Shown piece by piece: positions 44,352 through 52,682 of a stretch of 64,000 bases of DNA. The translations under genes were made by a program, and so were the position numbers. Every line of letters begins with the position of its first letter. The first letter of the stretch is position 1. This DNA comes from Pseudomonas putida (lineage in GTDB: Bacteria > Pseudomonadota > Gammaproteobacteria > Pseudomonadales > Pseudomonadaceae), in contig NZ_JANHLE010000006.1 of assembly GCF_028682475.1 (NCBI RefSeq), forward strand, positions 1-64,000. Direction: 5' to 3'. Under the pieces are notes generated by a model. It saw nothing but the letters and a program-made list of their open reading frames with translations. It was not told where the DNA came from and ran no database searches.

Positions 44352-45062
44352 ATGTCTGAACCCATTCGTCTTTCCAAACGCCTCATCGAGCTGGTCGGTT
44401 GTTCCCGACGGGAGGCCGAACTGTACATCGAAGGCGGCTGGGTCACCGTGGACGGTGCGGTGGTCGACGAACCGCAATTCAAAGTCGGCGAGCAGAAGGT
44501 CGAACTGCAGGCCGGTGCCCGCGCCGAAGCCCTGGAGCCGGTCACCCTGCTACTCCACCAACCGGCCGACCTGGACATCGACAGTGCCTGCAACAGCATC
44601 ACTGCCGCCAGTCTGTCGCAAGAGCACAGCCATGGCCGGCGCCCGCTCAAGGGCCACTTCGCCCGCCTGAGCAGCGTCGCGCCGTTGCAGCAAGGCGCCA
44701 GCGGCCTGCAGGTGTTCACCCAGGACTGGCGGGTGACCCGCAAGCTCAACGCCGACCTGGCCAAGCTCGAACAGGAATATGTGGTTGAAGTCAGTGGCGA
44801 CATGATCGCCCACGGCCTGGAGCGGCTGAACCGCGGCTTCACCTGGAAGGGCAACGAACTGCCGAAGATCAAGGCCAGCTGGCAGAACGAAACGCGCCTG
44901 CGCATGGTTCTGAAAAACCCGCAGCCGGGCCTGATTGCCTTGCTGTGCAGCAGTGTCGGGGTCACCCCGCTGAGCATGCGGCGGATTCGCCTGGGCGGCG
45001 TGTCCATGAGCAAGCTGCCCCTGGGGCAGTGGCGCTACCTGGCGACCACCGAAAGATTCTAG
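44352..45062 (+). CDS. Degenerate RsuA/RluF-like pseudouridine synthase with S4 domain
   Basis: A 236-residue protein. The N-terminus is a good S4 RNA-binding domain (RLSKRLIELVGCSRREAELY, about 6-50). The rest aligns with RsuA/RluB/RluF-type synthases, but the family motif GRLDxxTxGL is replaced by APLQQGASGL (about 110-119), which changes the catalytic Asp to Gln113, and the later RQIRRM helix reads IALLCSSVG. The C-terminal RIRLGGVSMSKLPLGQWRYL is well preserved. It probably binds RNA but is not an active synthase. Start at ATG 44352 (MSEPIRLS); ATG 44334 is an alternative. It precedes the DUF1456 and trmO genes. Confidence 0.82.
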   Translation: MSEPIRLSKRLIELVGCSRREAELYIEGGWVTVDGAVVDEPQFKVGEQKVELQAGARAEALEPVTLLLHQPADLDIDSACNSITAASLSQEHSHGRRPLKGHFARLSSVAPLQQGASGLQVFTQDWRVTRKLNADLAKLEQEYVVEVSGDMIAHGLERLNRGFTWKGNELPKIKASWQNETRLRMVLKNPQPGLIALLCSSVGVTPLSMRRIRLGGVSMSKLPLGQWRYLATTERF

Positions 45063-45109
45063 CAACAAGGCGCCGCCACCCGGGCGACGCCCCGAACAGG
45101 ATTGTCACC

Positions 45110-45571
45110 ATGATTCACAACGATGTACTGCGCAGCCTGCGCTACCTGCTGGACGTCAACGACGCCAAACTGACCGACATCATCAAGCTCAGCGGCTTCG
45201 ACGTCGCCACCGACGATATCGTCGCCTACCTCAAGAAAGAGGACGAAGAAGGCTTCGTGCGCTGCCCTGACGAAGTCATCGCGCACTTTCTCGATGGCCT
45301 GGTGATCTTCAAGCGCGGCAAGGACGACAGCCGCCCTACGCTGCCGGTAGAACTGCCGGTGACCAACAACATCATCATGAAAAAACTGCGGGTGGCCTTC
45401 GAACTCAAGGAAGACGACCTGCACGCGATCCTCAAGGCCGCTGATTTCCCGGTGTCCAAGCCGGAGCTCAGCGCGCTGTTCCGCAAGGTCGGGCACAACA
45501 ACTACCGTCCATGCGGCGACCAGCTGCTGCGCAACTTCCTCAAGGGCCTGACCCTGCGGGTCCGTGGCTGA
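45110..45571 (+). CDS. DUF1456 (YehS-like) protein
   Basis: A 153-residue protein made of two tandem DUF1456 repeats: MIHNDVLRSLRYLLDVND... (1-70) and TNNIIMKKLRVAFELKEDD... (83-150), both with the I..xx(S/A)GF/DFP turn. Function unknown. It starts 47 bp after the degenerate synthase gene and 8 bp before trmO, so all three look cotranscribed. Confidence 0.85.
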   Translation: MIHNDVLRSLRYLLDVNDAKLTDIIKLSGFDVATDDIVAYLKKEDEEGFVRCPDEVIAHFLDGLVIFKRGKDDSRPTLPVELPVTNNIIMKKLRVAFELKEDDLHAILKAADFPVSKPELSALFRKVGHNNYRPCGDQLLRNFLKGLTLRVRG

Positions 45572-45578
45572 GACGTCG

Positions 45579-46274
45579 ATGAACTACAGCGTCGCCCCGA
45601 TCGGCTTCGTCCGCTCCTGCTTCAAGGAAAAGTTCGCGATCCCGCGCCAGCCCCAACTGGCGCCCGCTGCGCGTGGCGTGCTGGAACTGCTGCCGCCCTT
45701 TGACAGCGGCGACGCAGTGGCCGGGCTCGAACAGGTCAGCCATGTATGGCTGCTGTTCCTGTTTCACCAGGCCCTGGAAGACAAGCCACGGCTCAAGGTG
45801 CGGCCGCCGCGCCTGGGCGGCAACACCTCCATGGGCGTGTTCGCCACCCGGGCGACGCACCGGCCCAACGGCATCGGTCAATCGGTGGTGCGTCTGGAGA
45901 AGGTGGAAGCCGGGCGTCTGCTGCTGTCGGGCATTGACTTGCTAGACGGCACCCCGGTACTGGACATCAAGCCCTATGTGCCCTATGCCGATGCTGTCAG
46001 TAGCGCGACCAACCAGATGGCCAGCGCACCGCCAGCGCCGATTGCGGTGGCCTGGAGTGACACGGCCCTGCCCCAGGCCCGCGAGCATGCCTTGCGCCTT
46101 GCAGAGCCGCTGGTTGAGCTGATCGAACAGTGCCTGGCCCAGGACCCGCGTCCGGCCTACCAGATCCCCCCACCCGAGCGCGTGTACGGGGTGAAGTTCT
46201 GGGATGTGCAGGTGCGCTGGCACTATCCGCAGCCGGATCAGATCCGGGTGCTGGAAGTGGTGGCCGATCGCTAA
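45579..46274 (+). CDS. trmO: tRNA (t6A37)-N6-methyltransferase TrmO (TsaA/YaeB)
   Basis: A 231-residue TsaA/YaeB-family protein. The SAM-binding signature RATHRPNGIGQSVVRLE occurs near residues 90-106, followed by LDGTPVLDIKPYVPYAD. TrmO methylates N6 of threonylcarbamoyladenosine at position 37 of certain tRNA-Thr. Start at ATG 45579; an upstream GTG at 45564 overlapping the DUF1456 stop is an alternative, and neither has a strong ribosome site, consistent with translational coupling. Confidence 0.92.
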   Translation: MNYSVAPIGFVRSCFKEKFAIPRQPQLAPAARGVLELLPPFDSGDAVAGLEQVSHVWLLFLFHQALEDKPRLKVRPPRLGGNTSMGVFATRATHRPNGIGQSVVRLEKVEAGRLLLSGIDLLDGTPVLDIKPYVPYADAVSSATNQMASAPPAPIAVAWSDTALPQAREHALRLAEPLVELIEQCLAQDPRPAYQIPPPERVYGVKFWDVQVRWHYPQPDQIRVLEVVADR

Positions 46275-46290
46275 AAAACACTCTGGGTGG

Positions 46291-46360
46291 GTGGGAGCGG
46301 GCTTGCCCCGCGATTGCGGACTGTCAGTCATATCGCATCGCGGGGCAAGCCCGCTCCCAC
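46291..46360. repeat. REP doublet with conserved spacer
   Basis: Inverted REP arms flank TGCGGACTGTCAGTCATATCGCA. This is the same spacer core as in the doublets at 22498 and 39081. It lies between trmO and fpr. Confidence 0.9.
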
Positions 46361-46365
46361 AGGCA

Positions 46366-46398
46366 TAAAAAAAGCAGGCCGAGGCCTGCTTTCTTGTT
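46366..46398 (-). terminator. Terminator of fpr
   Basis: On the minus strand AAGCAGGCCTCGGCCTGCTTTTTTTATG: an inverted repeat followed by seven T residues, just after the fpr stop codon. Confidence 0.88.
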
Positions 46399-46408
46399 CC
46401 AGTGCTGC

Positions 46409-47188
46409 TTACTTCTCGACGAATGCACGCTCGATCAGGTAATCACCCGGCTCACGCATACGCGCCGAAATCTTCAGGCCGAAACTGTCGAGCACTTCAC
46501 TGGTTTCGTCCAGCATGCTCGGGCTACCGCAGATCATCGCACGGTCGTCCTGCGGGTTGATCGGTGGCAGGCCGATGTCGCTGAACAGCTTGCCGCTGCG
46601 CATCAGGTCGGTCAGACGGCCCTGGTTTTCGAACGGCTCGCGGGTCACGGTCGGGTAGTAGATCAGCTTGTCACGCAGCGCCTCGCCGAAGAACTCGTTC
46701 TGCGGCAGGTGCTCGGTGATGAACTCGCGGTAGGCGACTTCGTTGACGTAACGGACACCGTGCACCAGGATCACTTTTTCAAAGCGCTCGTAGGTTTCCG
46801 GATCCTGGATGACGCTCATGAACGGCGCCAGGCCAGTGCCGGTGCTCAGCAGATACAGGTGCTTGCCCGGGTTCAGGTCGTCGAGTACCAGGGTGCCGGT
46901 AGGCTTCTTGCTGATGATGATCTCGTCGCCTTCCTTCAGGTGCTGCAGCTGCGAGGTCAGCGGGCCGTCCGGCACCTTGATGCTGAAGAACTCCAGATGC
47001 TCTTCCCAGTTCGGGCTGGCAATCGAGTAGGCACGCATGAGCGGGCGGCCGTTGGGCTGTTGCAGGCCGATCATCACGAACTGACCGTTCTCGAAGCGCA
47101 GGCCCGGATCGCGGGTGCACTTGAAGCTGAACAGGGTGTCATTCCAGTGGTGAACACTGAGGACACGTTCGTGGTTCATGTTGCTCAT
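46409..47188 (-). CDS. fpr: Ferredoxin-NADP+ reductase
   Basis: A 259-residue FNR. The FAD-binding motif LMRAYSIASPN (about 50-60) and the NADP-binding STGTGLAPFMSVI (about 110-122) and CGSPSML (about 217) are visible. The enzyme balances NADPH with ferredoxin/flavodoxin and supports oxidative-stress defence. It is divergent from a LysR-type gene; in P. putida the same arrangement is fpr-finR, where FinR activates fpr under superoxide or sulfite-related stress. Confidence 0.95.
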   Translation of the reverse strand: MSNMNHERVLSVHHWNDTLFSFKCTRDPGLRFENGQFVMIGLQQPNGRPLMRAYSIASPNWEEHLEFFSIKVPDGPLTSQLQHLKEGDEIIISKKPTGTLVLDDLNPGKHLYLLSTGTGLAPFMSVIQDPETYERFEKVILVHGVRYVNEVAYREFITEHLPQNEFFGEALRDKLIYYPTVTREPFENQGRLTDLMRSGKLFSDIGLPPINPQDDRAMICGSPSMLDETSEVLDSFGLKISARMREPGDYLIERAFVEK

Positions 47189-47307
47189 GTACGGGCTCCT
47201 GAAATAAAACGCAGCGCTAACCTAGAGCGCGATTGCGCGATAGTTTAGTGCGAGCGACAATATCTGTTAAATGAATTATCAAGATATGTCTTATCGGTTA
47301 TATAGAT
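47189..47307. promoter_or_regulatory. fpr/finR divergent regulatory region with inverted repeat
   Basis: A 119-bp divergent region. ATATCT (47260-47265) and AGATAT (47282-47287) bracket 16 bases, with additional AT-rich half sites (TTATCAAG and CTTATCGG). This is a plausible LysR-type recognition and activation site. It lies close to the finR start, so autoregulation is possible. Confidence 0.55.
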
Positions 47308-48234
47308 ATGCGATTTACGCTTCGTCAGCTCCAGGTGTTCGTCGCCGTAGCCCAGTACCAAAGCGTCTCGCGCGCCGCGGGAATACTGGCGCTATCGCAG
47401 TCGGCCGCCAGTACCTCGATCACCGAACTTGAACGCCAGTCCAGCTGCCAGCTGTTCGACCGTGCCGGCAAACGCCTGAGTCTCAACGCCCTGGGTCATC
47501 AACTGCTGCCACAGGCAGTGGCGCTGCTCGACCAGGCCAAGGAAATCGAAGACCTGCTCAACGGCAAGTCCGGTTTTGGCTCACTGGCAGTCGGCGCCAC
47601 CCTGACCATCGGTAATTACCTGGCTACACTGCTGATCGGCAGTTTCATGCAGGTCCACCCGGAAAGTCAGGTCAAGCTCCATGTGCAAAACACTGCGCAT
47701 ATCGTGCACCAGGTGGCCCATTATGAAATTGATCTGGGTCTAATCGAAGGCGACTGCAACCATCCCGATCTTGAAGTGCAACCTTGGGTGGAGGACGAGC
47801 TGGTGGTGTTTTGCGCGCCCCAGCACCCGTTGGCCCAGCGCGGCCAGGCCAGCCTGGAAGAGCTGACCCACGAAGCCTGGATTCTGCGTGAGCAAGGCTC
47901 CGGCACCCGCCTGACCTTCGACCAGGCGATGCGTCACCACCGCTCCAACCTGAACATCCGCCTGGAGCTTGAACACACCGAAGCGATCAAACGTGCTGTC
48001 GAATCGGGCCTGGGCATCGGATGTATCTCACGCCTGGCGTTGCGCGACGCCTTTCGTCGCGGCAGCCTGGTCGCCGTGGAAACACCGGAACTGGACCTGG
48101 CCCGGCAGTTCTACTTCATCTGGCACAAGCAGAAGTACCAGACCTCTGCCATGCGCGAGTTTCTTGAGCTGTGCCGCACCTTTACCGCCGGCGTGCAGCG
48201 CAGCGACGAAATTGTCCTGCCCAGCATTGCCTAG
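47308..48234 (+). CDS. finR: LysR-type regulator FinR
   Basis: A 308-residue LysR regulator. The N-terminal winged helix (RQLQVFVAVAQYQSVSRAAG, about 6-25, followed by LSQSAASTSITELERQ) is clear, and a periplasmic-binding-like effector domain follows (about 90-300). Its divergence from fpr matches FinR of P. putida. The last codons overlap the dgkA stop codon on the opposite strand, both within a CTAG. Confidence 0.9.
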   Translation: MRFTLRQLQVFVAVAQYQSVSRAAGILALSQSAASTSITELERQSSCQLFDRAGKRLSLNALGHQLLPQAVALLDQAKEIEDLLNGKSGFGSLAVGATLTIGNYLATLLIGSFMQVHPESQVKLHVQNTAHIVHQVAHYEIDLGLIEGDCNHPDLEVQPWVEDELVVFCAPQHPLAQRGQASLEELTHEAWILREQGSGTRLTFDQAMRHHRSNLNIRLELEHTEAIKRAVESGLGIGCISRLALRDAFRRGSLVAVETPELDLARQFYFIWHKQKYQTSAMREFLELCRTFTAGVQRSDEIVLPSIA

Positions 48235-48596
48235 AGGAGGATCACCGCCCAGACCACCGCTACCATCGTCAGGGCGACAAGCTGGGCAGCGCTGCCCATG
48301 TCCTTGGCGTTTTTCGACAGTGGGTGGCGGTCGAGGGAAATCCGGTCGATCGCCGCCTCGACAGCCGAATTGAGCAATTCAACGATCAGGCCCAACAGGC
48401 ACACGGCGATCAGGATCGCCCGCTCGGCACGGCTGACGTCCAGCCAGAACGCCAGCGGCACCAGCAGTACATTGAGCAGCACCAACTGGCGGAAAGCCGC
48501 TTCACCGGTGAAGGCTGCGCGCAGACCGTCAAACGAATAGCCGGCAGCGTTGAAAATACGTTTGAGGCCGGTCTGGCCCTTGAAAGGCGATGACAT
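48231..48596 (-). CDS. dgkA: Diacylglycerol kinase
   Basis: A 121-residue membrane enzyme with three helices. The signature ELLNSAVEAAIDRIS with catalytic Glu (about 69-83) is clear, and the Walker-like RHPLSKNAKDMGSAA follows. It phosphorylates diacylglycerol from osmoregulated glucan or LPS synthesis back to phosphatidate. It is convergent with finR and lies 77 bp downstream of the LuxR-type regulator. Confidence 0.96.
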   Translation of the reverse strand: MSSPFKGQTGLKRIFNAAGYSFDGLRAAFTGEAAFRQLVLLNVLLVPLAFWLDVSRAERAILIAVCLLGLIVELLNSAVEAAIDRISLDRHPLSKNAKDMGSAAQLVALTMVAVVWAVILL

Positions 48597-48673
48597 AAAA
48601 GGTCACTTCATCCACTGAAAAATGCGCTGCAGCCTAGTGCAGATCGGGTCAAAAAAGCGTGAAGGCCGCGGCC

Positions 48674-49324
48674 TCAGCTCGCCGAAACCGATTCCAGTTG
48701 TTGCAGGAGCAGTGCGGCCTGAGTCCGGGTACGCACGCCGAGCTTGCGGAAAATCGCCGTAACATGAGCCTTGATGGTCGCTTCCGAAACGTTCAGTTCG
48801 TAGGCGATCTGCTTGTTCAACAAGCCTTCGCAGACCATGGTCAACACCCGGAACTGCTGGGGGGTGAGACTGGCCAGGCCTTCACTGGCAGCCTTGGCTT
48901 CAGCCGATACGTCGACTTTCTCAAAGGCCTGTGGCGGCCACCAGATGTCACCATCAAGGACCTTTTTCACCGCGTCCTGAATCACTTCCAGGGAGCTGGA
49001 CTTGGGAATAAAGCCACTGGCGCCGAATTCGCGCGACTTCACCACCACTGCGGCTTCTTCCTGAGCCGAGACCATCACTACCGGTATCTGTGGGTACTGG
49101 CCGCGCAACAGGACCAGCCCGGAAAAACCGTAGGCACCTGGCATGTTGAGGTCCAGCAGCACCAGGTCCCAATCGGACTTTTCGGCGAGGCGGGTTTCCA
49201 GTTCGGCAATGCTCGCCACTTCAACCAGACGGACATCGGGCCCCAGGCCCAGGGTTACAGCCTGACGCAGGGCACTGCGAAACAGCGGGTGGTCATCGGC
49301 AATCAGGATTTCGTACGTGGCCAT
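48674..49324 (-). CDS. erdR: NarL/LuxR-family response regulator (ErdR/CrbR-like)
   Basis: A 216-residue response regulator. The receiver domain (1-120) has acidic pair DD near 10-11, the phosphorylation site in VLLDLNMPG (Asp about 55) and the VVMVSAQ Lys-region. The LuxR HTH spans about 150-205 (GLLNKQIAYELNVSEATIKAHV). Start at ATG 49324. Its position next to dgkA and its length match ErdR/CrbR of P. aeruginosa (PA3604), which controls acetate (acs) and ethanol metabolism with sensor MxtR; that assignment is by context. Confidence 0.85.
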   Translation of the reverse strand: MATYEILIADDHPLFRSALRQAVTLGLGPDVRLVEVASIAELETRLAEKSDWDLVLLDLNMPGAYGFSGLVLLRGQYPQIPVVMVSAQEEAAVVVKSREFGASGFIPKSSSLEVIQDAVKKVLDGDIWWPPQAFEKVDVSAEAKAASEGLASLTPQQFRVLTMVCEGLLNKQIAYELNVSEATIKAHVTAIFRKLGVRTRTQAALLLQQLESVSAS

Positions 49325-49589
49325 CGATCTAATGATCCTGTTCTGTGCAGGCGCAGGGAGGAAGAATAGGCGCCTGGCGGGCAACTCAAGGTGCTGACGG
49401 CGGTGCCGCACACCCAAAAGGCACTTCAAGGCCAGGAAAAACTGTGTTTCAAGCCTTGTATATGCCCGAATCGGCGCCAAGGATGCCGAGCCAGAACCGG
49501 GTGGTCAAGTTGATTGCCCGGTCCCGACAAGCACGCGATGGTCGCCAGCCTGCCCATTATGACGCAATGTGCGACACCTGCCCCTTGTA

Positions 49590-50300
49590 CTATAGGAAGG
49601 TATGCAAACGCTGGTGGACAGCATCCTGCTCATCAATTGACCACTGGTGCTTGGCACTCAGGTAGTGCGTACTGAACACATCCAGGTAAGCATCCAGGGC
49701 CTCGGCAGCGCGTTGGTCACCGGCCAGTTCCAGGCACATGGCCGCCACTTCCGCCGTGCAGAAATGATCGTCGCGCTTGGAGCGGCGCAAGCGGTAGCGC
49801 GACAGTTGCTCCGGTTGCAGGCTGAGCACCGGGAAGCGATTGAGGTAGGGGCTCTTGCGAAACATCTTGCGCGCCTCGGTCCAGGTCGCATCGAGCAGGA
49901 TGAACAACGGGCGTTTGCCGGGCTCACGCACCACCTCGCTGACCACCCGTTGCGGCGCCACGAACTCACCGGGAAAGACGATGTAGGGCTGCCAATGCGG
50001 CTGATCGAGCAAGGCCAGCAAAGCCTCATCGACCGCAGTACGCTGCCAGCCGAACGCCGAGGTGTCGGCAATCAGGTCAGCGATCAGCCAGCCGGTGTTG
50101 CTCGGTTTCAATGGCTCGGTGTCGTGCATCAGCAGGCACATCGCCGAATCGGACGGCACCTGTGGACGCCAGGCACACAGGCAATGGCTGAAAATCACCC
50201 GGCACTGCGGACAGCGTGGCGCCCGTGATCCGCGCGCAACGAAAGGTTTGACACTGCGCGCCAGGCGCTCGGCGCGCAGGCGCGATACGGCATGGCTCAT
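49590..50300 (-). CDS. tapT: tRNA-uridine aminocarboxypropyltransferase (DTW domain)
   Basis: A 236-residue DTW-domain protein (YfiP/TapT type) which installs acp3U47 on tRNA. The DATWTEARKMF motif (about 142-152) is diagnostic. An N-terminal zinc site CPQCRVIFSHCLC (about 30-42) is also clear. ATG at 50300 fits the protein start. It is divergent from the PA3611-like gene. The catalytic role is from the family, not from the window. Confidence 0.9.
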   Translation of the reverse strand: MSHAVSRLRAERLARSVKPFVARGSRAPRCPQCRVIFSHCLCAWRPQVPSDSAMCLLMHDTEPLKPSNTGWLIADLIADTSAFGWQRTAVDEALLALLDQPHWQPYIVFPGEFVAPQRVVSEVVREPGKRPLFILLDATWTEARKMFRKSPYLNRFPVLSLQPEQLSRYRLRRSKRDDHFCTAEVAAMCLELAGDQRAAEALDAYLDVFSTHYLSAKHQWSIDEQDAVHQRLHTFL

Positions 50301-50538
50301 GGCAGCAGACTATATAGGCAAGGAAAGGACGGCACTGCGCGGACTCGGCAAGACTGGAAAACTGCTGCAGTTTACCAGAGCCGGGCTGCCGGCAGACGGT
50401 ATTTGCCGTGCAGGCATAGCGCCGACTCCCCTATAATCTTCAGCCTGACGCTACCCGCTGGCACCACGACTTCGCGCGTGACGGAACACCGTGCGCAGTT
50501 ACCGGTCCAATCGCCAGTTACCGAACCAGGAGAACCCC
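50301..50538. promoter_or_regulatory. Divergent intergenic region with a consensus -10 box
   Basis: A 238-bp region between tapT and the small secreted-protein gene. TATAAT (about 50431-50436) is a perfect -10 on the plus strand. No good -35 hexamer lies 16-18 bases upstream. Confidence 0.45.
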
Positions 50539-50955
50539 ATGTTGCGCTTCATCGCCCCGTCCCTGAGCCTGTTGCTCGCCCTGCCCCTGGCTGCCCATGC
50601 GGCCTCCAAGCAGGAATACGAGCTGAGCAAGATGCTGCAAAAAGTTGCCACTGAAAGCAGCGTGGGTACGCCGCGAGCGATCAACGAAGACATCCTCGAC
50701 CAGGGTTACACCGTCGAAGGCAAGCAACTGATCAACCACCTCAGCGTACTTCCCAGCCACGCTGAAAAAATGAAGGCCGACCCAAACCGGGTGCGCAGCC
50801 AGTTGGGTGACAGCGTGTGCAAGAACACCGGCTACCGTCAATTGCTGGCCAAAGGTGCGGTGCTGACCTACCGTTTCACCGAGTACAAGACTAACCGTCC
50901 GGTCAGTGAACAGGCGTTCGATGCCAAGAGTTGTGGTGTGAAGCCAAGCAAGTAA
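50539..50955 (+). CDS. PA3611-family quorum-sensing-regulated virulence-factor-like protein
   Basis: A 138-residue exported protein. The signal peptide is cleaved after AHA (about residue 20). The mature region is small and basic with two Cys (VCKNTGYRQLL and SCGVKPSK), probably a disulfide. It matches the PA3611 family, whose structure is known but whose biochemical role is not. Start at ATG 50539 with CAGGAGAA upstream. The homology is from recall. Confidence 0.8.
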   Translation: MLRFIAPSLSLLLALPLAAHAASKQEYELSKMLQKVATESSVGTPRAINEDILDQGYTVEGKQLINHLSVLPSHAEKMKADPNRVRSQLGDSVCKNTGYRQLLAKGAVLTYRFTEYKTNRPVSEQAFDAKSCGVKPSK

Positions 50956-50957
50956 GC

Positions 50958-51158
50958 CTAAGCCACTTGCTCGCTGTCGCGCCGTTGCTTTTCATCGGCG
51001 CGCAGTTCGGCCACCAGGGCCTGGACATAACGTGAGTGCCGCACCCCACCCCCCAAGCGCCGCAGGCACTCTTCTTCAAGGCTCAGGTTATTAGCCTGGG
51101 CCGAGCGCTCGAGCAGCTCGAACAGCTGTGCATCGAGCTCCAGATTAAGCCGTTGCAT
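50958..51158 (-). CDS. Small ribbon-helix-helix (FitA/Arc-like) protein
   Basis: A 66-residue protein starting at ATG 51158 (MQRLNLELDAQLFELLERSA), with GGAGG 7 bases upstream. The RHH pattern is a short N-terminal strand followed by two helices (LLERSAQANNLSLEEECLRRL). It resembles FitA-type antitoxins, but no PIN-domain or other toxin gene is adjacent, so it is an orphan. It converges on the PA3611-like gene. Confidence 0.7.
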   Translation of the reverse strand: MQRLNLELDAQLFELLERSAQANNLSLEEECLRRLGGGVRHSRYVQALVAELRADEKQRRDSEQVA

Positions 51159-51556
51159 GTGACAGCCTCCCTGCACCGCGACAGTCGCTCAGACTTCCAG
51201 TTAACCAGACCCATGCCAGGATCGGTTCATTGCTGACGGGCGGTCTGTTTCCAATCTGCCCCCGATCAAGCTGATCCAGCGAAGATCCTTTCGGCATAAA
51301 CACCCGCCAGGGTCTAGATTGATAGCAAGCGCCCGCCCGTTTCAGGGCTCGCACCGGGGGATGCCTGCCGACGCCGTGCATTAGCATTGCCGAGCGACAA
51401 CAACAAAGAGCCCATCATCACTGCACTAAGACCTTGCAGGTCTACTGCAATGCTCGAGGCGCACACTCGAGCCACGGCAGCCAGCGACACACGTAGTGTC
51501 GTGGCCGGAAACCGCACAGGTCCGGTCAGAGGTTTTGCTGCAGAAGGAGACGTTGA
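51159..51556. other. Intergenic region upstream of the LOG-family gene
   Basis: A 398-bp region between divergent genes. It contains hairpin-like repeats CTCGAG...CTCGAG (about 51453-51473) and CGACAC...GTGTCG (about 51484-51502), possibly a structured leader for the LOG gene. No terminator T-run is seen and no gene was called. Confidence 0.45.
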
Positions 51557-52675
51557 ATGCCTTACCAACCGAATGAACTGCTAGCGAGTCACTTCAGGAA
51601 CCACGGAATCGACCTGAGCAAGCTGGATGAACAACTGAAGCTGGTTGCCCCCGACAGCCCCAACCTGACGCTGTACCGTGACATGATGCTGACTGTGCTG
51701 CGCATGGCCCATGACGACAGCAACCGCTGGAACGCCAAGATCACCCTGCAAGCCTTGCGCGAACTGGACCATGCCTTCCGCTCCCTTGAACAGTACAAGG
51801 GCCGGCGCAAGGTCACCGTGTTCGGTTCAGCCCGCACCCCGGTCGAACACCCCATGTATGCACTGGCCAGGGAGCTGGGCGCGACCCTGGCGCGTTCCAA
51901 CCTGATGGTCATCACCGGTGCTGGCGGCGGCATCATGGCCGCCGCACACGAAGGCGCAGGCGTCGATCACAGCCTCGGGTTCAACATCACCCTGCCGTTC
52001 GAGCAGCATGCCAACCCCACTGTAGACGGCACCGACAAGCTGCTGCCGTTTCACTTTTTCTTCATTCGCAAGCTGTTCTTCGTAAAGGAAGCGGATGCCC
52101 TGGTGCTATGCCCGGGTGGCTTCGGCACGCTGGATGAGGCGCTGGAAGTGCTCACCCTGATCCAGACTGGCAAGAGCCCGCTGGTGCCGGTGGTGCTGCT
52201 AGATTCTCCGGGCGGCACCTTCTGGCAGGACGCGCTGAACTTCATCACCCGGCAGCTGGAAGAAAACCGCTACATCCTGCCCAGCGACCTGAAACTGCTG
52301 CGTCTGGTGCAGAGTGCCGAAGACGCGGTGGAGGAGATCAACCAGTTCTACAGCAACTACCACTCCAGCCGCTGGCTGAAAAACCAGTTCGTGATCCGCA
52401 TGCACCACCCGCTCAGCGAGGGCGCGTTGCTTGATCTGCAAGAAGGGTTTGCCGACCTGCGCCTGAGCGGCCACTACCACCAGCACGCCTATGCTGGAGA
52501 GCACCACGACGAAGCCAGGTTCAGCCATCTGACGCGTCTGACCTTCGCCTTCAACGGCCGCGACCAGGGGCGCCTGCGCGAGCTGGTGGACTTCATCAAC
52601 CTGTCGGAAAACTGGGCCAAGCCCGAGCCGATGCATACCACGCAGCGAGCCCGCGAAGCACTGAGGGTCACTTGA
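51557..52675 (+). CDS. LOG-family Rossmann-fold nucleotide-binding protein
   Basis: A 372-residue TIGR00730-like protein. The LOG catalytic signature PGGFGTLDEALEVLTLIQTGK (about 196-216), GAGGGIM (about 120-126) and VFGSARTP (about 91-98) are seen. LOG proteins are nucleosidases acting on NMP-type substrates (cytokinin-activating LOG, PpnN). This longer form with a C-terminal extension (about 270-372) resembles a Pseudomonas conserved protein. GAAGGAG precedes the ATG by 8 bases. Confidence 0.85.
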   Translation: MPYQPNELLASHFRNHGIDLSKLDEQLKLVAPDSPNLTLYRDMMLTVLRMAHDDSNRWNAKITLQALRELDHAFRSLEQYKGRRKVTVFGSARTPVEHPMYALARELGATLARSNLMVITGAGGGIMAAAHEGAGVDHSLGFNITLPFEQHANPTVDGTDKLLPFHFFFIRKLFFVKEADALVLCPGGFGTLDEALEVLTLIQTGKSPLVPVVLLDSPGGTFWQDALNFITRQLEENRYILPSDLKLLRLVQSAEDAVEEINQFYSNYHSSRWLKNQFVIRMHHPLSEGALLDLQEGFADLRLSGHYHQHAYAGEHHDEARFSHLTRLTFAFNGRDQGRLRELVDFINLSENWAKPEPMHTTQRAREALRVT

Positions 52676-52682
52676 CCCTCAG
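52661..52682. terminator. Perfect palindrome across the LOG gene stop
   Basis: CTGAGGGTCA, two bases, TGACCCTCAG: a 10-bp perfect inverted repeat between the convergent LOG and recX genes. It includes the LOG stop codon. There is no U-run on either side, so it is a weak or Rho-independent-atypical terminator at best. Confidence 0.5.
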
